Notes under the pieces: generated by a model
Told to the model about the DNA's origin: nothing
Database searches by the model: none
Seen by the model: only the letters and a program-made list of their open reading frames with translations
Part shown: in pieces, positions 32,301-44,449 of the stretch
Layout of the letters: every line of letters starts with the position of its first letter
Position numbering within the stretch: position 1 is the stretch's first letter
Position numbers and translations under genes: made by a program
Assembly: GCF_003369915.1 (NCBI RefSeq)
Contig: NW_022881614.1
Location: 21,926,336-21,990,335 of the forward strand
Reading direction: 5' to 3'
Source of the DNA: Drosophila miranda
Taxonomy: Eukaryota; Arthropoda; Insecta; Diptera; Drosophilidae
Length of the DNA stretch: 64,000 nucleotides

Positions 32301-32977
32301 GAATATCCCCAGATTTTCGTCCTTTGCGGGGGCGAAAGGGGGTGTGGCGAAATTTTGAAACAAACTCGTCTCGGTCCGATATATTAGGAGTGTGGATACC
32401 AAATTTGGTTGCTCTAGCTTTTGTAGTCTCTGAGATCTAGGCGCTAATGTTTTACTCTAAGCAAAGCCGCCTATGCTACGTGTGTGTTAGAGAGAGACAG
32501 GGCGAGAAAAAATGAAATTGTTTTCTTGATGCTGGCTATAATAATAATACGATCCAATTCAGATTCCGCAGTCTTAAAGATATGGTCATTCTCTACAATT
32601 CTACGTTTTTGGTTTTCTCATATCTTTAAAATTGTGGATGCCACAGATTTTCGTCCTTTGTGGGGGCGGAAGTGGGCGGGGTGAAGTTTTGAAATATTTT
32701 TGTAGCAGTGACATATCACAGAAGTCTGGATCCAAAACATCGTTGCTCTCGCTCTTATAGTCTTTGAGCACTAGGCGCTGAAGGGGACGGACAGACGGAC
32801 AGACGGACGGACGGACAGACGGACAGACAGACATGGCTCAATCGACTCGGCTATTGATGCTGATGAAGAATATATATACTTTATGGGGTCGGAAACGATT
32901 ACTTCTGGACGTTACACACATCCACTTTTACCACAAATCTAATATACCCCAATACTCATTTTGAGTATCGGGTATAA
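26392..32977 (+). repeat. DINE-1-derived satellite array, six head-to-tail units
   Basis: Units start at 26392, 27482, 28580, 29691, 30789 and 31865, each with CGAGGGGGAACGTTGTGAG, and end with GAGTATCGGGTATAA. Unit length is 1076-1125 bp. Units alternate between two types. Type A (27482, 29691) has GGGGGCGCAGTGTGTCC. Type B (28580, 30789) has GGAGATTTTACACTCTAGAA and lacks part of the TTTTCTCATATC segment. The dimer 27482-29690 is nearly identical to 29691-31864, a higher-order repeat of about 2.2 kb. Each unit carries two GAGAGAGACAG motifs. Short open frames in the units recur by repetition and are not genes. Confidence 0.9.
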
Positions 32978-32989
32978 AAACTGTACAAA

Positions 32990-33244
32990 CGAGGTGGAAC
33001 GTTGTGAGTTGCTGCGGACACCGCAACTCTACAGTTATACCCGATACTAAGTCAGTATGGCTCTCCTCCGGCAGACGCAGCTAATATTAAACGACACGAC
33101 AAAGAGTGCGTGCGAGAGAGACAGAAAATCAGTCTGAGCGTGACGTCGGGCGCTGCGTAGCCACTGCCAATTGATTTCTTGCTTTTGGCTACAAAAATGA
33201 TCCGATCTGATCCGGAATCAACAATCTGATAGATATGGTCGTTA
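32990..33244 (+). mobile_element. DINE-1-like 5' fragment
   Basis: A 5' portion (CGAGGTGGAACG onward) that ends at GATATGGTCGTTA where a reversed copy begins, giving a tail-to-tail junction at the right end of the array. Confidence 0.85.
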
Positions 33245-34335
33245 TTATACCCGATACTCAAAATGAGTATTGGGGTATATTAGATTTGGGGTAAAAGTGG
33301 ATGTGTGTAACGTCCAGAAGGAATCGTTTCCGACCCCATAAAGTATATATATTCTTGATCAGCATCAATAGCCGAGTCGATTGAGCCATGTCTGTCTGTC
33401 CGTCTGTCCGTCCGTCCGTCTGTCCGTCCCCTTCAGCGCCTAGTGCTCAAAGACTATAAGAGCTAGAGCAACGATGTTTTGGACCCAGACTTCTGTGATA
33501 TGTCACTGCTACAAAAATATTTCAAAACTCGCCCCGCCCACTTCCGCCCCCACAAAGGACGAAAATCTGTGGCATCCACAATTTTAAAGATATGAGAAAA
33601 CCAAAAACGTAGAATTGTAGAGAATGACCATATCTTTAAGACTGCGGAATCTGAATTGGATCGTATGATTATTATAGCCAGCATCAAGAAAACAATTTCG
33701 TTTTTCTCGCCCTTTCTCTCTCTAACACACACGTAGCATAGCCGGCTTTGCTTAGAGTAAAACATTAGCGCCTAGATCTCAGAGACTACAAAAGCTAGAG
33801 CAACCAAATTTGGTATCCACACTCCTTATATATCGGACCGAGACGAGTTTGTTTCAAAATTTCGCCACACCCCCTTCCGCCCCCGCAAAGGACGAAAATC
33901 TGGGGATATTCAAAAATCTCAAAGACTATTAACGCTAGAGTAACCAAAATTAGTATCCGCACTCCTGTTAGATCTCACTATAAAACGTATATCTCAAAAT
34001 TTCGCCCCACCCCCTTCCGCCCCCACAAAGGACGAAAATCTGTTGCATCCACAATATTGCACATTCGAGAAAACTAAAAACGCAGAATCATAGATAATGA
34101 CCATATCTATCAGATTGCTGAATCTGGATCAGATCAGATCATTTTTATAGCCAATAGGAACAAATCAATTTGCAGTGGCTACGCAGCGCCCGACGTCACG
34201 CTCAGACTGATTTTCTGTCTCTCTCGCACGCACTCTTTGTCGTGTCGTTTAATATTAGCGGCGGCTGCAGGAGGAGCCATACTGACTTAGTATCGGGTAT
34301 AACTGTAGAGTTGCGGTGTCCGCAGCAACTCACAA
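33245..34335 (-). mobile_element. full-length DINE-1-like copy, reversed
   Basis: It begins TTATACCCGATACTCAAAAT and ends GCAGCAACTCACAAC, the reverse complement of the usual start. All internal blocks are present in reverse order. Confidence 0.88.
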
Positions 34336-34462
34336 CGGCTATTGATGCTGATCAAGAATATATATACTTTATGGGGTCGGAAACGATTCCTTCTGGACGT
34401 TACACACATCCATTTTCACCACAAGTCTAATATACCCCAATACTCATTTTGAGTATCGGATA
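34336..34462 (+). mobile_element. DINE-1-like 3' fragment
   Basis: It enters at GGCTATTGATGCTGATC and runs to the terminal hairpin and CGGATATAA. The upstream part is absent. Confidence 0.8.
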
Positions 34463-34807
34463 TAAAAAGTGAACCGATTATTAATGGGAAATAACTCTTT
34501 AACCGACTTTGACCTAGTCCTATCAAACTACGTATCCAGTTCTATAAAGTAGACCCCTTTAGAGTGAGTCAGTGAAGATAAGAATAGTCACGGCCATTGG
34601 GCAACAGGTGGAAGTTGTATTACCTGAGGGGAACACACTCTCTGCCACCACTCTGGCACCTGGAAGTGGTTCAATTAAGCGAGAGATCGCCATGGTATAA
34701 CCTCTAGATAACTATTTACCCTCCGATTAGATTGTTGGCAAGGAGCGATATGACTCTGATGAGCCGACTGTCACTATCTGTTATCTGTTTATCAAAATGG
34801 GTCATAA
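34463..34807. other. spacer without recognised feature
   Basis: About 345 bp of non-DINE sequence between two DINE-1 copies. It does not show the missing 5' coding part of the RhoGEF on either strand as far as can be seen. Confidence 0.45.
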
Positions 34808-34810
34808 TTT

Positions 34811-35716
34811 ATGATACTCAAAATGAGTATTGGGGTATATTAGATTTGTGGTAAAAGTGGATGTGTGTAACGTCCAGAAGGAATCGGTTCCGACCCCATA
34901 AAGTATATATATTCTTGATCAGCATCAATAGCCGAGTCGATTGAGCCCTGTCTGTCTGTCTGTCCGGCTGTCCGTCCGTCCGTCCGTCCGTCTGTCCGTC
35001 CCCTTCAGCGCCTAGTGCTCAAAGACTATAAGAGCTAGAGCAACGATGTTTTGGATCCAGACTTCTGTGATATGTCACTGCTACAAAAATATTTCAAAAC
35101 TTCGCCCCGCCCACTTCCGCCCCCACAAAAGACGAAAATCTGTGGAATCAACATTTTTAAAGATACGATAAAACCAAAAACGCAGAATCGTAGAGGATGA
35201 CTATATGTTCTAGAGTGTAAAATCTCAACCAGATCGTATAATTATTATAGCCAGAATCAAGAAAACAATTTCATTCTTTCTCGCTCTGTCTCTCTCTAAC
35301 ACACAGGTTTCATGGTCGGTTTTGCCAATTGCAAAATATGAGTTCAAGGATCTCAGAACCTATAAGAGCCAGAGCAACCAAATTTGGTATCCATACTCCT
35401 GTGATATCGGACCTTGACCGTTTCGTGTCCAAATTTCGCCACACCCCCTTCCGCCCCCGCAAAGGACGAAAATCTGGGGAATCCACAAATCTCAGAGACT
35501 ATTAAGGCTAGAGTAACCAAATTTGGTATCCGCACTTCTGTTAGATCTCACTATAAAACGTTTATCTCAGAATTTCGCCCCACCCCCTTCAGCCCTCACA
35601 AAGGACGAAAATCTGTTGCATTCACAATATTGCAGATTCGAGAAAACTAAAAACGCAGAATCATAGATAACGACCATATCTATCAGATTGCTGAATGTGT
35701 ATCAGATCAGATAATT
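34811..35716 (-). mobile_element. DINE-1-like copy, reversed, 5' truncated
   Basis: It begins ATGATACTCAAAATGAG with the hairpin and follows the block order to CAGATTGCTGAATGTG, then stops. It shares private features with the copy at 40814 (CCATGAAACC or its reverse, TTTCGTGTCC), so both belong to an older subfamily different from the array units. Confidence 0.85.
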
Positions 35717-38700
35717 TTATTATTTAGATTGCGATTGCAGCCCAGACTCTGTGCTCTCTCCCTCCCTCTCGTGGGGCCTAGCGGTCTTTCCGTTCATTCT
35801 GTGTCGCATTTTCCACAGCAAACTATTGTGAGAAAATGTGAGTTTGTTCCACTGCCTGGCCCCTCTGCAGCACGATTTTCTGTTGTTGCTGCATTTGTGC
35901 AATGTCTGTGCAGTGCTGGCGGCACAAATTCCAAATTAGTCTAGGCCAAGCAGCTCTCCAAAGTCCCCGCAGGGCCGCAGGCGATTGGAAAGAAGGGGTT
36001 TGCGCCTGTGGAGACATTTCCTATAGCCCGTAGTTGCAATTATTTTACAGGAAAAGTATGAATCAAACCCTGACAACTCCCAATGATAGTTTCAGGCAGA
36101 TACATTTACAACTGAGATGGTCTAGATTGCATTGAAATGGAATCAGACAGGAAGAGCTATCTCCTGATAGCGAAAGATTATATAACTTTATAGGTTCGAC
36201 CCGGAAACGTTTTCACTGCGTTGTAAAATACGAGGCATACCAATATAATACCAACTTTCTTCTTAATTTCTCACTCGACTGTGCGCTTGCACCTCTTTCA
36301 ACGTGTTTGAAATTTCTGCCTTATCGGAAATGATTGTCGTATCTTATCGGGCCGTGTTTTCACGCTGCTCTCAGGTTCCCCAATCGAAAACGCCAACACA
36401 CGGCGCAGTATACAGTCTCAGTCGCACTAAAGTCGCACCAATTGGCCATTTGTCATGGAGTTTAGCTCGATTTGAGCCCTGTCTACGCTTTCTGGGGGGT
36501 TCTTTGTTGGTTTTTTGGTTCAGTTTTCAGCGACTACTATTTTCTGCTTATCTTTGCACATTTTCGAACGTACTTCAATGAAAAGTTCACAAATAAAAGT
36601 CAGTCCGCCCCGACACTGCCTTGGGGGGAGTCCCACGCGATTGCACACACTTAAATATTTTTGGGTAGAACCCAAAGTACAACCCAAATATATGTACATA
36701 CATAAATGTATGAGAGAGACACCTAGGAGATTATTTTGGCCATATATAATAAATATGAACTGTTAATCCTCTACCAAATGTCATTCCTTGTGTATTGATC
36801 ATTTAATTTTAGGTGATGGTTTTACTGGTGATTTTTTTAATGGACAATCAATATTTTTGGATCAACGAAACGTTCTAAATTCTGGCCAAAAATCCTACAC
36901 CATTTTTCGTTTGGATTATATTATGATAAAAAAGTTAGTGTACCTTGCTGAAGTTGGTAGAACAGTTGATACTGCCATAGGAACGGTATCCGCTTGCATT
37001 GCTCAGTAATTTAATCCATTTGATTCGATATAATTTAAGCAGATTGAGCAGCAGCTCCCTAAAGCCGGGGACATTAAGAGCCGTTGAAACCGCGGGCGTT
37101 CGTGAGTTGGATTGCTGCTCCTCCCACATTGGCACCCGTAAAGTGTTCAAGATCTTACGGCACAATTGAATCCATTCGGTCGTCTTTTTTTATGAAAACG
37201 GTCATGGCTGCCGTATCACCCACACGTTGACAGCGAACAAGAACCTTCTACTTGGCGGCGCAGTGGCGCTCCATGATGTCATAGTTGGAACTTACTTTCT
37301 TACATAACATGTTTCAGACATTTCAGCTTGTGTCAGGGTGAAAATTTGAACAATTAATACTAAAGTCGATATTTTCGAATATTAATACTCGATCACTTTG
37401 ATATTGTTCGATATTATGTTATCTTTTCGGCTGTCTCTTCTAATGTTATCGATCTCATCTCATCTCTGTAGGCGCGAAGTTCAAATGTGCACCCAATTTT
37501 GCTTTCTGTGCTAATTGTAGACAGATTTGTGAGGGCCATGTTCTTCCTGTGGCTTCCCATGGCTTCCTGTGATCCGAAAAATATCCTTGATCTTTGGAAA
37601 AGGACTCCAGCATCCTTAGCCATACATAGTTAGTTTTCTGTGCTGTTTTTGGGCCAAACAATTTTAATTTGCAAAGAAGGCAACTTTGACTCATTTGCAG
37701 GGCGCCCTTACGGTTCTATTTCTTCCTCCCACAGCAGCACACAGAACAGATCGGCTGACAAGAATCGAACCAGAAGCCTCCCACATAATCAGGCGCCTGA
37801 GAGCCACTCGAATTTCCCCGCCTTACGGTCGCCGTCGTCGGAAAACCAACATTCGATTCGCGACAATCAGTGACTGGCTGTAGCACCAAGCAACTAGCAA
37901 CCAGCACCCCACGCTGGCGTTTCAAATTTCCTGATGGATCAGATTGCTTCGATTTCTCATTAAATGTTTGTATTAATAAAAAGCTGGCGCAGCTTTTCCT
38001 ACTGTGGAAACTTCTGCAACAATAAGTGTGAGGGATTGCATGTGCGTGAGTGTGGGACATCCTGTTGAACTTCCTTGTTTTCCTAGAGTTTGATTTGATC
38101 CAAAATCCCAGAATATAAAAAAGCTCAAGCGTAAGAGACAGAGACAGAATGGAAGGCACGAAACTAAGTGAACTTCATAGAGAATACCTATACAAGAAAT
38201 TTTCAGTGAAATACAAATAGGGAATCTATTTTTGACTGATAATTATAATTGGCTCATAATAGAAGCCCCCACAAAGCGATTCGTTTTTTTAGACAGTCAG
38301 CTAAAGCTGGCTCCCGAAAAGACCCCCAAAACGGAAGAAAGAGAGCAGATAACCTGCGTGCGAGGAGAAAGATTAGGATCACATTTGTACTTTATTGTTT
38401 CTCAAAAGCTGTGCTCTGTGCATTTATTGTTTAATTTTCGTTGTTTAAACTATTGTTTAAACCGTAACCTAAGCAAACTTCATCCACTAAAAGCCCAAAT
38501 CAATATTTGCCTCCTTTTTCGGCTACTATTCATAATTGGTTCATAATTGAAGGCCAACAAAAAGTTTAGATGGTCCAAGAAACACAGCTTTCATAAGAAG
38601 AAAGAGCCCAGAACAGAAGAGCGAAAGAATGGAGAGAGAACAATCTAAGTGAACTTTTGAGAGTCGCCTGAATTGAATGTCAAATCGGGGGCTGTCTTCC

Positions 38701-39130
38701 CAGCTGCGGTAGAACAATGCTAAACTAAACAACTAGTTAATATGTTAACTAATTCCGCAAGAACATTGCATTTCAACGCCCTCGCAAAGTGTCACGCGGA
38801 AGAGACTTTTTACTCTCCCGAGCTCTTTCTCTCGTCCACGCCCTTACACACTATTACTATTACCTGCAAGAACGCTTTCTCTCTCTCTCTCTCTCTCTGT
38901 CTCCTCTGAACCGGCCGGCCTACACACACACGAACACCTGAAATAAGCCTCTCTCCACACAGCCCCATAGCGGGCGAAAGAATGAACGAACACCAAAACA
39001 GGCGACAGAATGATCGGATCCCAAAGCTGGAACAGTGGAAGAGACCGCAAAGCGGACGTCAAAGCGTGTGACAGAATGAGCGTGCCTACAGTGGGGAGAG
39101 ACAGCGACAAAAAGAAGCGGTGAGGCGTGT
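35717..39130. other. intergenic region upstream of GstS1
   Basis: About 3.4 kb without a convincing gene. Open frames are short and lack motifs. A weak tRNA-like relic is discussed under findings (37762-37810), and a CT tract lies at 38877-38898. Confidence 0.45.
38877..38898. repeat. CT tract (possible GAGA-factor site)
   Basis: A run of CT dinucleotides about 270 bp upstream of the proposed GstS1 start site. GAGA factor binds such sequences in Drosophila promoters; binding here is inference. Confidence 0.6.
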
Positions 39131-39131
39131 A

Positions 39132-39167
39132 TATAAAAGCACCGCTGCCACCTACTGGCTCTCAGTT
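39132..39167 (+). promoter_or_regulatory. GstS1: TATA box and initiator, probable GstS1 promoter
   Basis: TATAAAAG at 39132-39139 is followed by the initiator TCAGTT (39162-39167) with its A at 39164, 32 bp after the first T of the box. This is the usual spacing for a Drosophila focused promoter. A spliceable leader exon follows and the next exon in this direction is GstS1 coding. Confidence 0.7.
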
Positions 39168-39360
39168 GCGTGCAATCGTTGCAGTTGATCGATCGGTTCA
39201 GTGTCTTGGCATCCCAGTGAGAGAGGGAGATAGCGAGCGAGTGAGAGCGAGAGCGAGAGAGCAAGAGCAAGTCCGCAACCAAACCCCAGCCCAATTTCCA
39301 AATAGCCAGTCAGCCCCAGAACAGCAGACCAGTGCCAGAAGTTTTTGACTGCATCTTGAG
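39164..39360 (+). other. GstS1: probable GstS1 5' untranslated exon
   Basis: From the initiator A to the donor TTGAG followed by GTAAGG at 39361. The matching acceptor is TTGTTCCAG ending at 42660, which makes a 3.3 kb intron that contains a DINE-1 copy. Joining to exon 2 places the ATG 24 bp into that exon. Inferred from splice signals only. Confidence 0.6.
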
Positions 39361-40813
39361 GTAAGGATTCCAAAGAGTGTGTTGGCCCAGGAGGTCCGTT
39401 TTCGGGCACTCCGAATGCGCGAAGTGATGTAATTTACGCACAATCAAAAAAGGTTTACCCTTGCCAAAAATTGGAAAACATTTTCCGAACTCCGCCGAAT
39501 CGGAAATCGGAAAGCCGAAACGTGTTCGTATGGGATCGCTTCTAAATATAGGATATGCCATCGCGTATATTCTTTTTGGCTCCGATTGATTGATTTGTGG
39601 GTCAATCGATTCGAAGTCGAATCAGTTTTGAACTCGTTTCGCACCCTCACAGTCCTCGCCGGCCACTCGACTCGAATCATTCGCAAGCAAATATGTGAAG
39701 GACAACGACGTGTGTGGACCGACAGATCGACTAGAGCCAGAACTCTCTTCGAACTGCATAATAAAGCATATTATAGAATCGAAACGACCGAGTGTTGTCC
39801 CCCGTCGACTGTGGAGTGCGTGAACGAATTTCGAAGCGTGAGGTACTCGAATCGGAGCAATCTGAACCTTATATAACCCCAAATTGATACCTTGCCGAGC
39901 CAAAAAAAAGCTGAACTCTAAACAATATTTCCGAAATACTTAAACAGATAATTGAATGTGAAGACCATCCGTTATCGCCAATCTGTGCATACTATATATG
40001 TATACGTTTTGGGGTCCCAGACTTGTACATGCCAGTGATAAGGTGCTCTCTAATCTCTAATCGGTCTCCCAATGAATTGTCCATCTGGACAGCCGGATTT
40101 CAGTCAGCAAGTGACGTATTTCGCTCAGGTTTTCAGGTCCTTGACCCATTAAGTTCCGAAAGATGGCGTTTCCCATGAATTGGAGAATCCCTGAATCAAT
40201 TTCTTGTCCACTCTCTTTTCATTTTGTGACCTTTTCCCACGAATTGCGTCGATTTTGTTGCCAAAGTGACAGATGAAAGAGCCAAAATAGATCAGAAAAC
40301 CGAAATTTAATTAAATCATGACATCGAAACACGTTCATCTGCTTTCTCCCCTCCCCCTGATAGACGGGGACTAAATTAAATTCAATTAGAGCCGCCATGG
40401 CAACAAGTGTGAAAGAGCCAGCGAGACAGACCAGACTGACGGATCAAGCGAGAGGGGGACGGACGCAGATAGCGGCGAAAAGTCAAATCGATTGTTGCAA
40501 TTTGAGACACAGAGAATCGAAAATTGCAGCGGAAGAGGGCGGCCAATCAGGCATTCATTACTGAGAGGGGCGCACGGTAGGGGGCAGGAAACTTGGTGAC
40601 TGACTAGGCGCCCTGCCAAAATCTGCCAACGAAGCATGGCAAAGGCAGAGAGATCTGGTACTTTTTGGGGGACTTTAAACCGAATCAATTGAAAACTGGT
40701 TTACGTTCCACATAGCATAAACAGGAGTAACCCTCATGCCATTCTATCCCATCCCATCCCATCCTCAAGACTGCCCACGTTTGATTATTTATCTATCCGA
40801 CACATGAACAAAA

Positions 40814-41927
40814 CGAGGGGGAACGTTGTGAGTTGCTGCGGAGACCGCAACTCTACAGTTATACCCGATACTAAGTCAGTATGGCTCTCCTCCGACAGAC
40901 GCCGCTAATATTAAACGACACGACAAAGAGTGCGTGCGAGAGAGACAGAAAATCAGTCTGAGCGTGACGTCGGGCGCTGCGTAGCCAGTGCAAAATGATT
41001 TGTTCCTTTTGGGTATAAAAATTATCCGATCTGATCCAGATTCAGCAGTCTGATAGATATGGTCATTATCTATGATTCTGCGTTTTTAGTTTTCTCGAAT
41101 CTGCAATAGTGTGGATGCAACATATTTTCGCTCTTTGTGGGGGCGGAAGGGCGTGGGGCGAAATTCTGAGATATACGTATTATAGTGAGATCTAACAGAA
41201 GTGCGGATACTAAATTTGGTTACTCTAGCTTTAATAGTCTCTGAGATTTGTGGATGCCCCAGATTTTCGTCCTTTGCGGGGGCGGAAGGGGGTGTGGCGA
41301 AATTTGGACACGAAACGGTCAAGGTCCGATATCACAGGAGTGTGGATACCAAATTTGGTTGCTCTGGCTCTTATAGGTTCTGAGATCCTTGAACTCATAT
41401 TTTGCAATTGGCAAAGCCGACCATGAAACCTGTGTGTTAGAGAGAGACAGAGCGAGAAAGAATGAAATTGTTTTCTTGATTCTGGCTATAATAATTATCC
41501 GATCTGGTTGAGATTTTACACTCTTAAACATATAGTCATCCTCTACGATTCTGCGTTTTTGGTTTTATCGTATCTTTAAAAATGTGGATGCCACAGATTT
41601 TCGTCCTTTGTGGGGGCGGAAGTGGGCGGGGCGAAGTTTTGAAATATTTTTGTAGCAGTGACATATCACAGAAGTCTGGATACAAAACATCGTTGCTCTA
41701 GCTTTTATAGTCTTTGAGCACTAGGCGCTGAAGGGGACGGACAGACGGACAGACGGACGTACGGACAGACGGACAGACAGACATGGCTCAATCGACTCGG
41801 CTATTGATGCTGATCAAGAATATATATACTTTATGGGGTCGGAAACGATTCCTTCTGGACGTTACACACATCAACTTTTACCACAAATCTAATATACCCC
41901 AATACTCATTTTGAGTATCGGGTATAA
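40814..41927 (+). mobile_element. DINE-1-like copy in GstS1 intron 1
   Basis: Full-length, from CGAGGGGGAACG to GAGTATCGGGTATAA, in the same orientation as the gene. It belongs to the subfamily with GGACACGAAACGGTC and GACCATGAAACCTG. Confidence 0.88.
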
Positions 41928-42684
41928 AAAGGGGGCGTCTTCCTCTTCCGAAGCCAGCAACGTTCTTCCAGCAGCGCCAACGCCCCAAAAGATTTTGAGC
42001 TTGCCTCAACAATTTCTGCCGGGAGGAGCATCGGGATGGGGTGCTAGTCTCTTTGATGTGCGTGGGTGTGTTGGTGCCTGCCATGTCTGTGGGACAATCA
42101 ATCAATTTCCGCTCGCTCGTCTATAGGGAAATACTTGATACACATACATATCTGTCTATACTCGTATTCTTTTTGCCGTATTGGTAATTATCTTTTCTGA
42201 CAATTGTTGCCATGAGCGAGCTTTCTTAATTTATTGCAGTGGTCTTGAGAAAGAGCCATATATAGAGGAGGCAAGTACCCAGCTTACGTTCCTCAAAAAT
42301 AGACCATAAGAATTTTATTTATAAAAAATACTCGCAGTAGTAAAGTTACCCCCAGGTAAATACCCCTTTACCTAGCGCAAAATCTTATTCTGCTCGTATT
42401 CTTAATCTGTCTAAACAGCATCGTATAACTTTACAATCACATGCTTCCCTTATCACTCACACATTTCTGACCCACTTTAACGTCAGCAGCAGCACAAACA
42501 TTTATCAGGTAGTATTCCCCTTATCTACCGATTAGGATCCTCCCCAAACATATACAGAATTTGTGAGTAAAACAAAGTCGCAGATAGTAGAAATTTCAAC
42601 TCAAAAATATTTCACAATATAGTGAAACTGAAGTCGGATTATTTGTAGTTTTGTTCCAGAATATTGCATTGAGTTAGCGCTGAA

Positions 42685-43619
42685 ATGGCCGACGAAGCAC
42701 AAGCACCACCTGCCGAGGCCGCCCCACCAGCCGAATGCGAGGCCCCACCAGCTGCCGAAGGCGATGCCCCACCACCGGCCGAGGGCGAGGCGGCACCAGC
42801 CGAACCCGCTGAGCCCATCAAGCACAGCTATACCCTGTTCTACTTCAATGTGAAGGCCCTGGCAGAACCACTCCGCTATCTGTTCGCCTATGGCGCTATG
42901 GAGTACGAGGATGTGCGCGTCACCCGCGACGAGTGGCCAGCCCTGAAGCCGAGTAAGTATTTGATGGTTTTAATCTAAACTACTCTAATCCGCTATGCTC
43001 TATTCTTAGCTATGCCCATGGGCCAGATGCCCGTGCTGGAGGTGGATGGAAAGCGTGTGCACCAGAGCATCTCGATGGCCCGCTTTTTGGCCAAGACCGT
43101 TGGCTTGTGCGGCGCCACTCCGTGGGAGGATCTGCAGATCGACATTGTTGTTGACACCATCAACGACTTCCGTCTAAGTAGCGAGCAATGTGTGCCCCAG
43201 TTTCATGTTCAGTGTCCTTGATTAACTCTTGAATTTTTAATGTATAGAAATTGCAGTCGTCTCGTACGAGCCGGAGGACGAGATCAAGGAGACGAAGCTG
43301 GTCACGCTGAATGCCGAGGTCATTCCATTCTATCTGGAGAAGTTGGAGCAGACCGTCAACGACAACGACGGCCACTTGGCCTTGGCCAAGGTTCGTAGCA
43401 ATTCGAAGTACATGTCCATATATCCCATTTGATATGATGTCCATTGTTTAGTTGACTTGGGCCGATGTCTACTTTGCCGGCATCACCGACTACATGAACT
43501 ACATGGTGAAGCGCGATCTGCTGGAGCCGTATCCGGCTCTGCGTGGCGTGGTCGATGCCATCAATGCCTTGGATCCTATCAAGGCCTGGATTGAGAAGCG
43601 TCCCGTCACCGAGGTCTAA
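42685..43619 (+). CDS. GstS1: glutathione S-transferase S1 (sigma class)
   Basis: Coding exons 42685-42952, 43010-43177, 43248-43390 and 43452-43619 join to 248 residues with all phases compatible. An insect-specific Pro/Ala/Glu-rich extension (residues 1-45) precedes the thioredoxin-like domain, which starts [19 protein letters not shown]. Its first tyrosine is in the position of the catalytic Tyr of sigma GSTs. [12 protein letters not shown] holds the cis-proline of the glutathione site and [11 protein letters not shown] the gamma-glutamyl contact. The helical domain has [15 protein letters not shown]. Members conjugate lipid-peroxidation products such as 4-hydroxynonenal and are abundant in flight muscle. 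No frameshift or stop is seen, in contrast to neighbouring broken genes. Intron 3 uses the unusual donor GTAGCG. Confidence 0.95.
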
Positions 43620-44443
43620 GCGGCCCAACCCAACGATGTTCGGAGGAAGGAAAAACATTGCACAACAACACACCATACACACACTTTTGCACACATTTTG
43701 TTCCTTTTGGCTTGGGATCTAATGGGATCCGCTCAGCTGGCGGTACTTCACACGGGGTTACGTTCGAGACTATAGATTCGTTGACCCGTAGTTCTTTTAG
43801 CACATGGCACTACGGATAATTCGTATTTGCTTTATTTTTTCTGTTATAATTCTCTTTGCATGACGCTATATCCATATCTAATTGGATCCGCTCTCGGATC
43901 GACTTTCGTTCGCTTAATCATAATGAAAATGATAATATTTATTGCACAGTCTATAATATTTTTACCTACTTCTAGTACACACTCCATGCGCACCCATACA
44001 AACGCCTACTCTAAGTCTATTTCTAAATCTATATCGTGAACTAATCTTTTAGACTTATTCAATTCTATTGTATTCTATAAAACCGCGAAGAGCTCAAGGC
44101 CAATTGAAAAATATTTAACCAACTACAGCGAAAGCTGTGCAATTACAATTGCACGTCGATTGTTACATTCACTTTAACATTTTGGTTTCGTACACACATC
44201 ACACTTTTAGTCAGACCACAAGAATTTTCTTCGTCTTGATCCTGTAAAGATCCCTTTATGAAATCGTTAAAAGACTCAAACAAATAGAACCGGATATTCT
44301 CAAAATTTTTTATCAAGTCCAACAATTTAAAAGATTAGATCGTAAAAAGACACCCAACTGCCACAATTTTTTGTGCACACCGAATGCACACGCACTCTTG
44401 CAATTTTGTAATTGTAATATTAAATATTTTCACCAAACACCTA

Positions 44444-44449
44444 AATAAA
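44444..44449 (+). terminator. GstS1: GstS1 polyadenylation signal
   Basis: AATAAA lies about 825 bp after the stop, followed 11 bp later by an A-rich run. Other AATAAA-like words occur nearby, so use of this one is inferred. Confidence 0.5.

Noticed and set aside
25923..33765. Recurring frames starting MLERDRARKNEIVFLML and related
   Set aside because: Each is the same stretch of DINE-1 sequence in another copy. They are short, vary in their ends and are not conserved as protein.
36788..37165. Possible exons on both strands (73 and 76 codons)
   Set aside because: No start context, splice partners or family motif; AT-rich composition fits chance.
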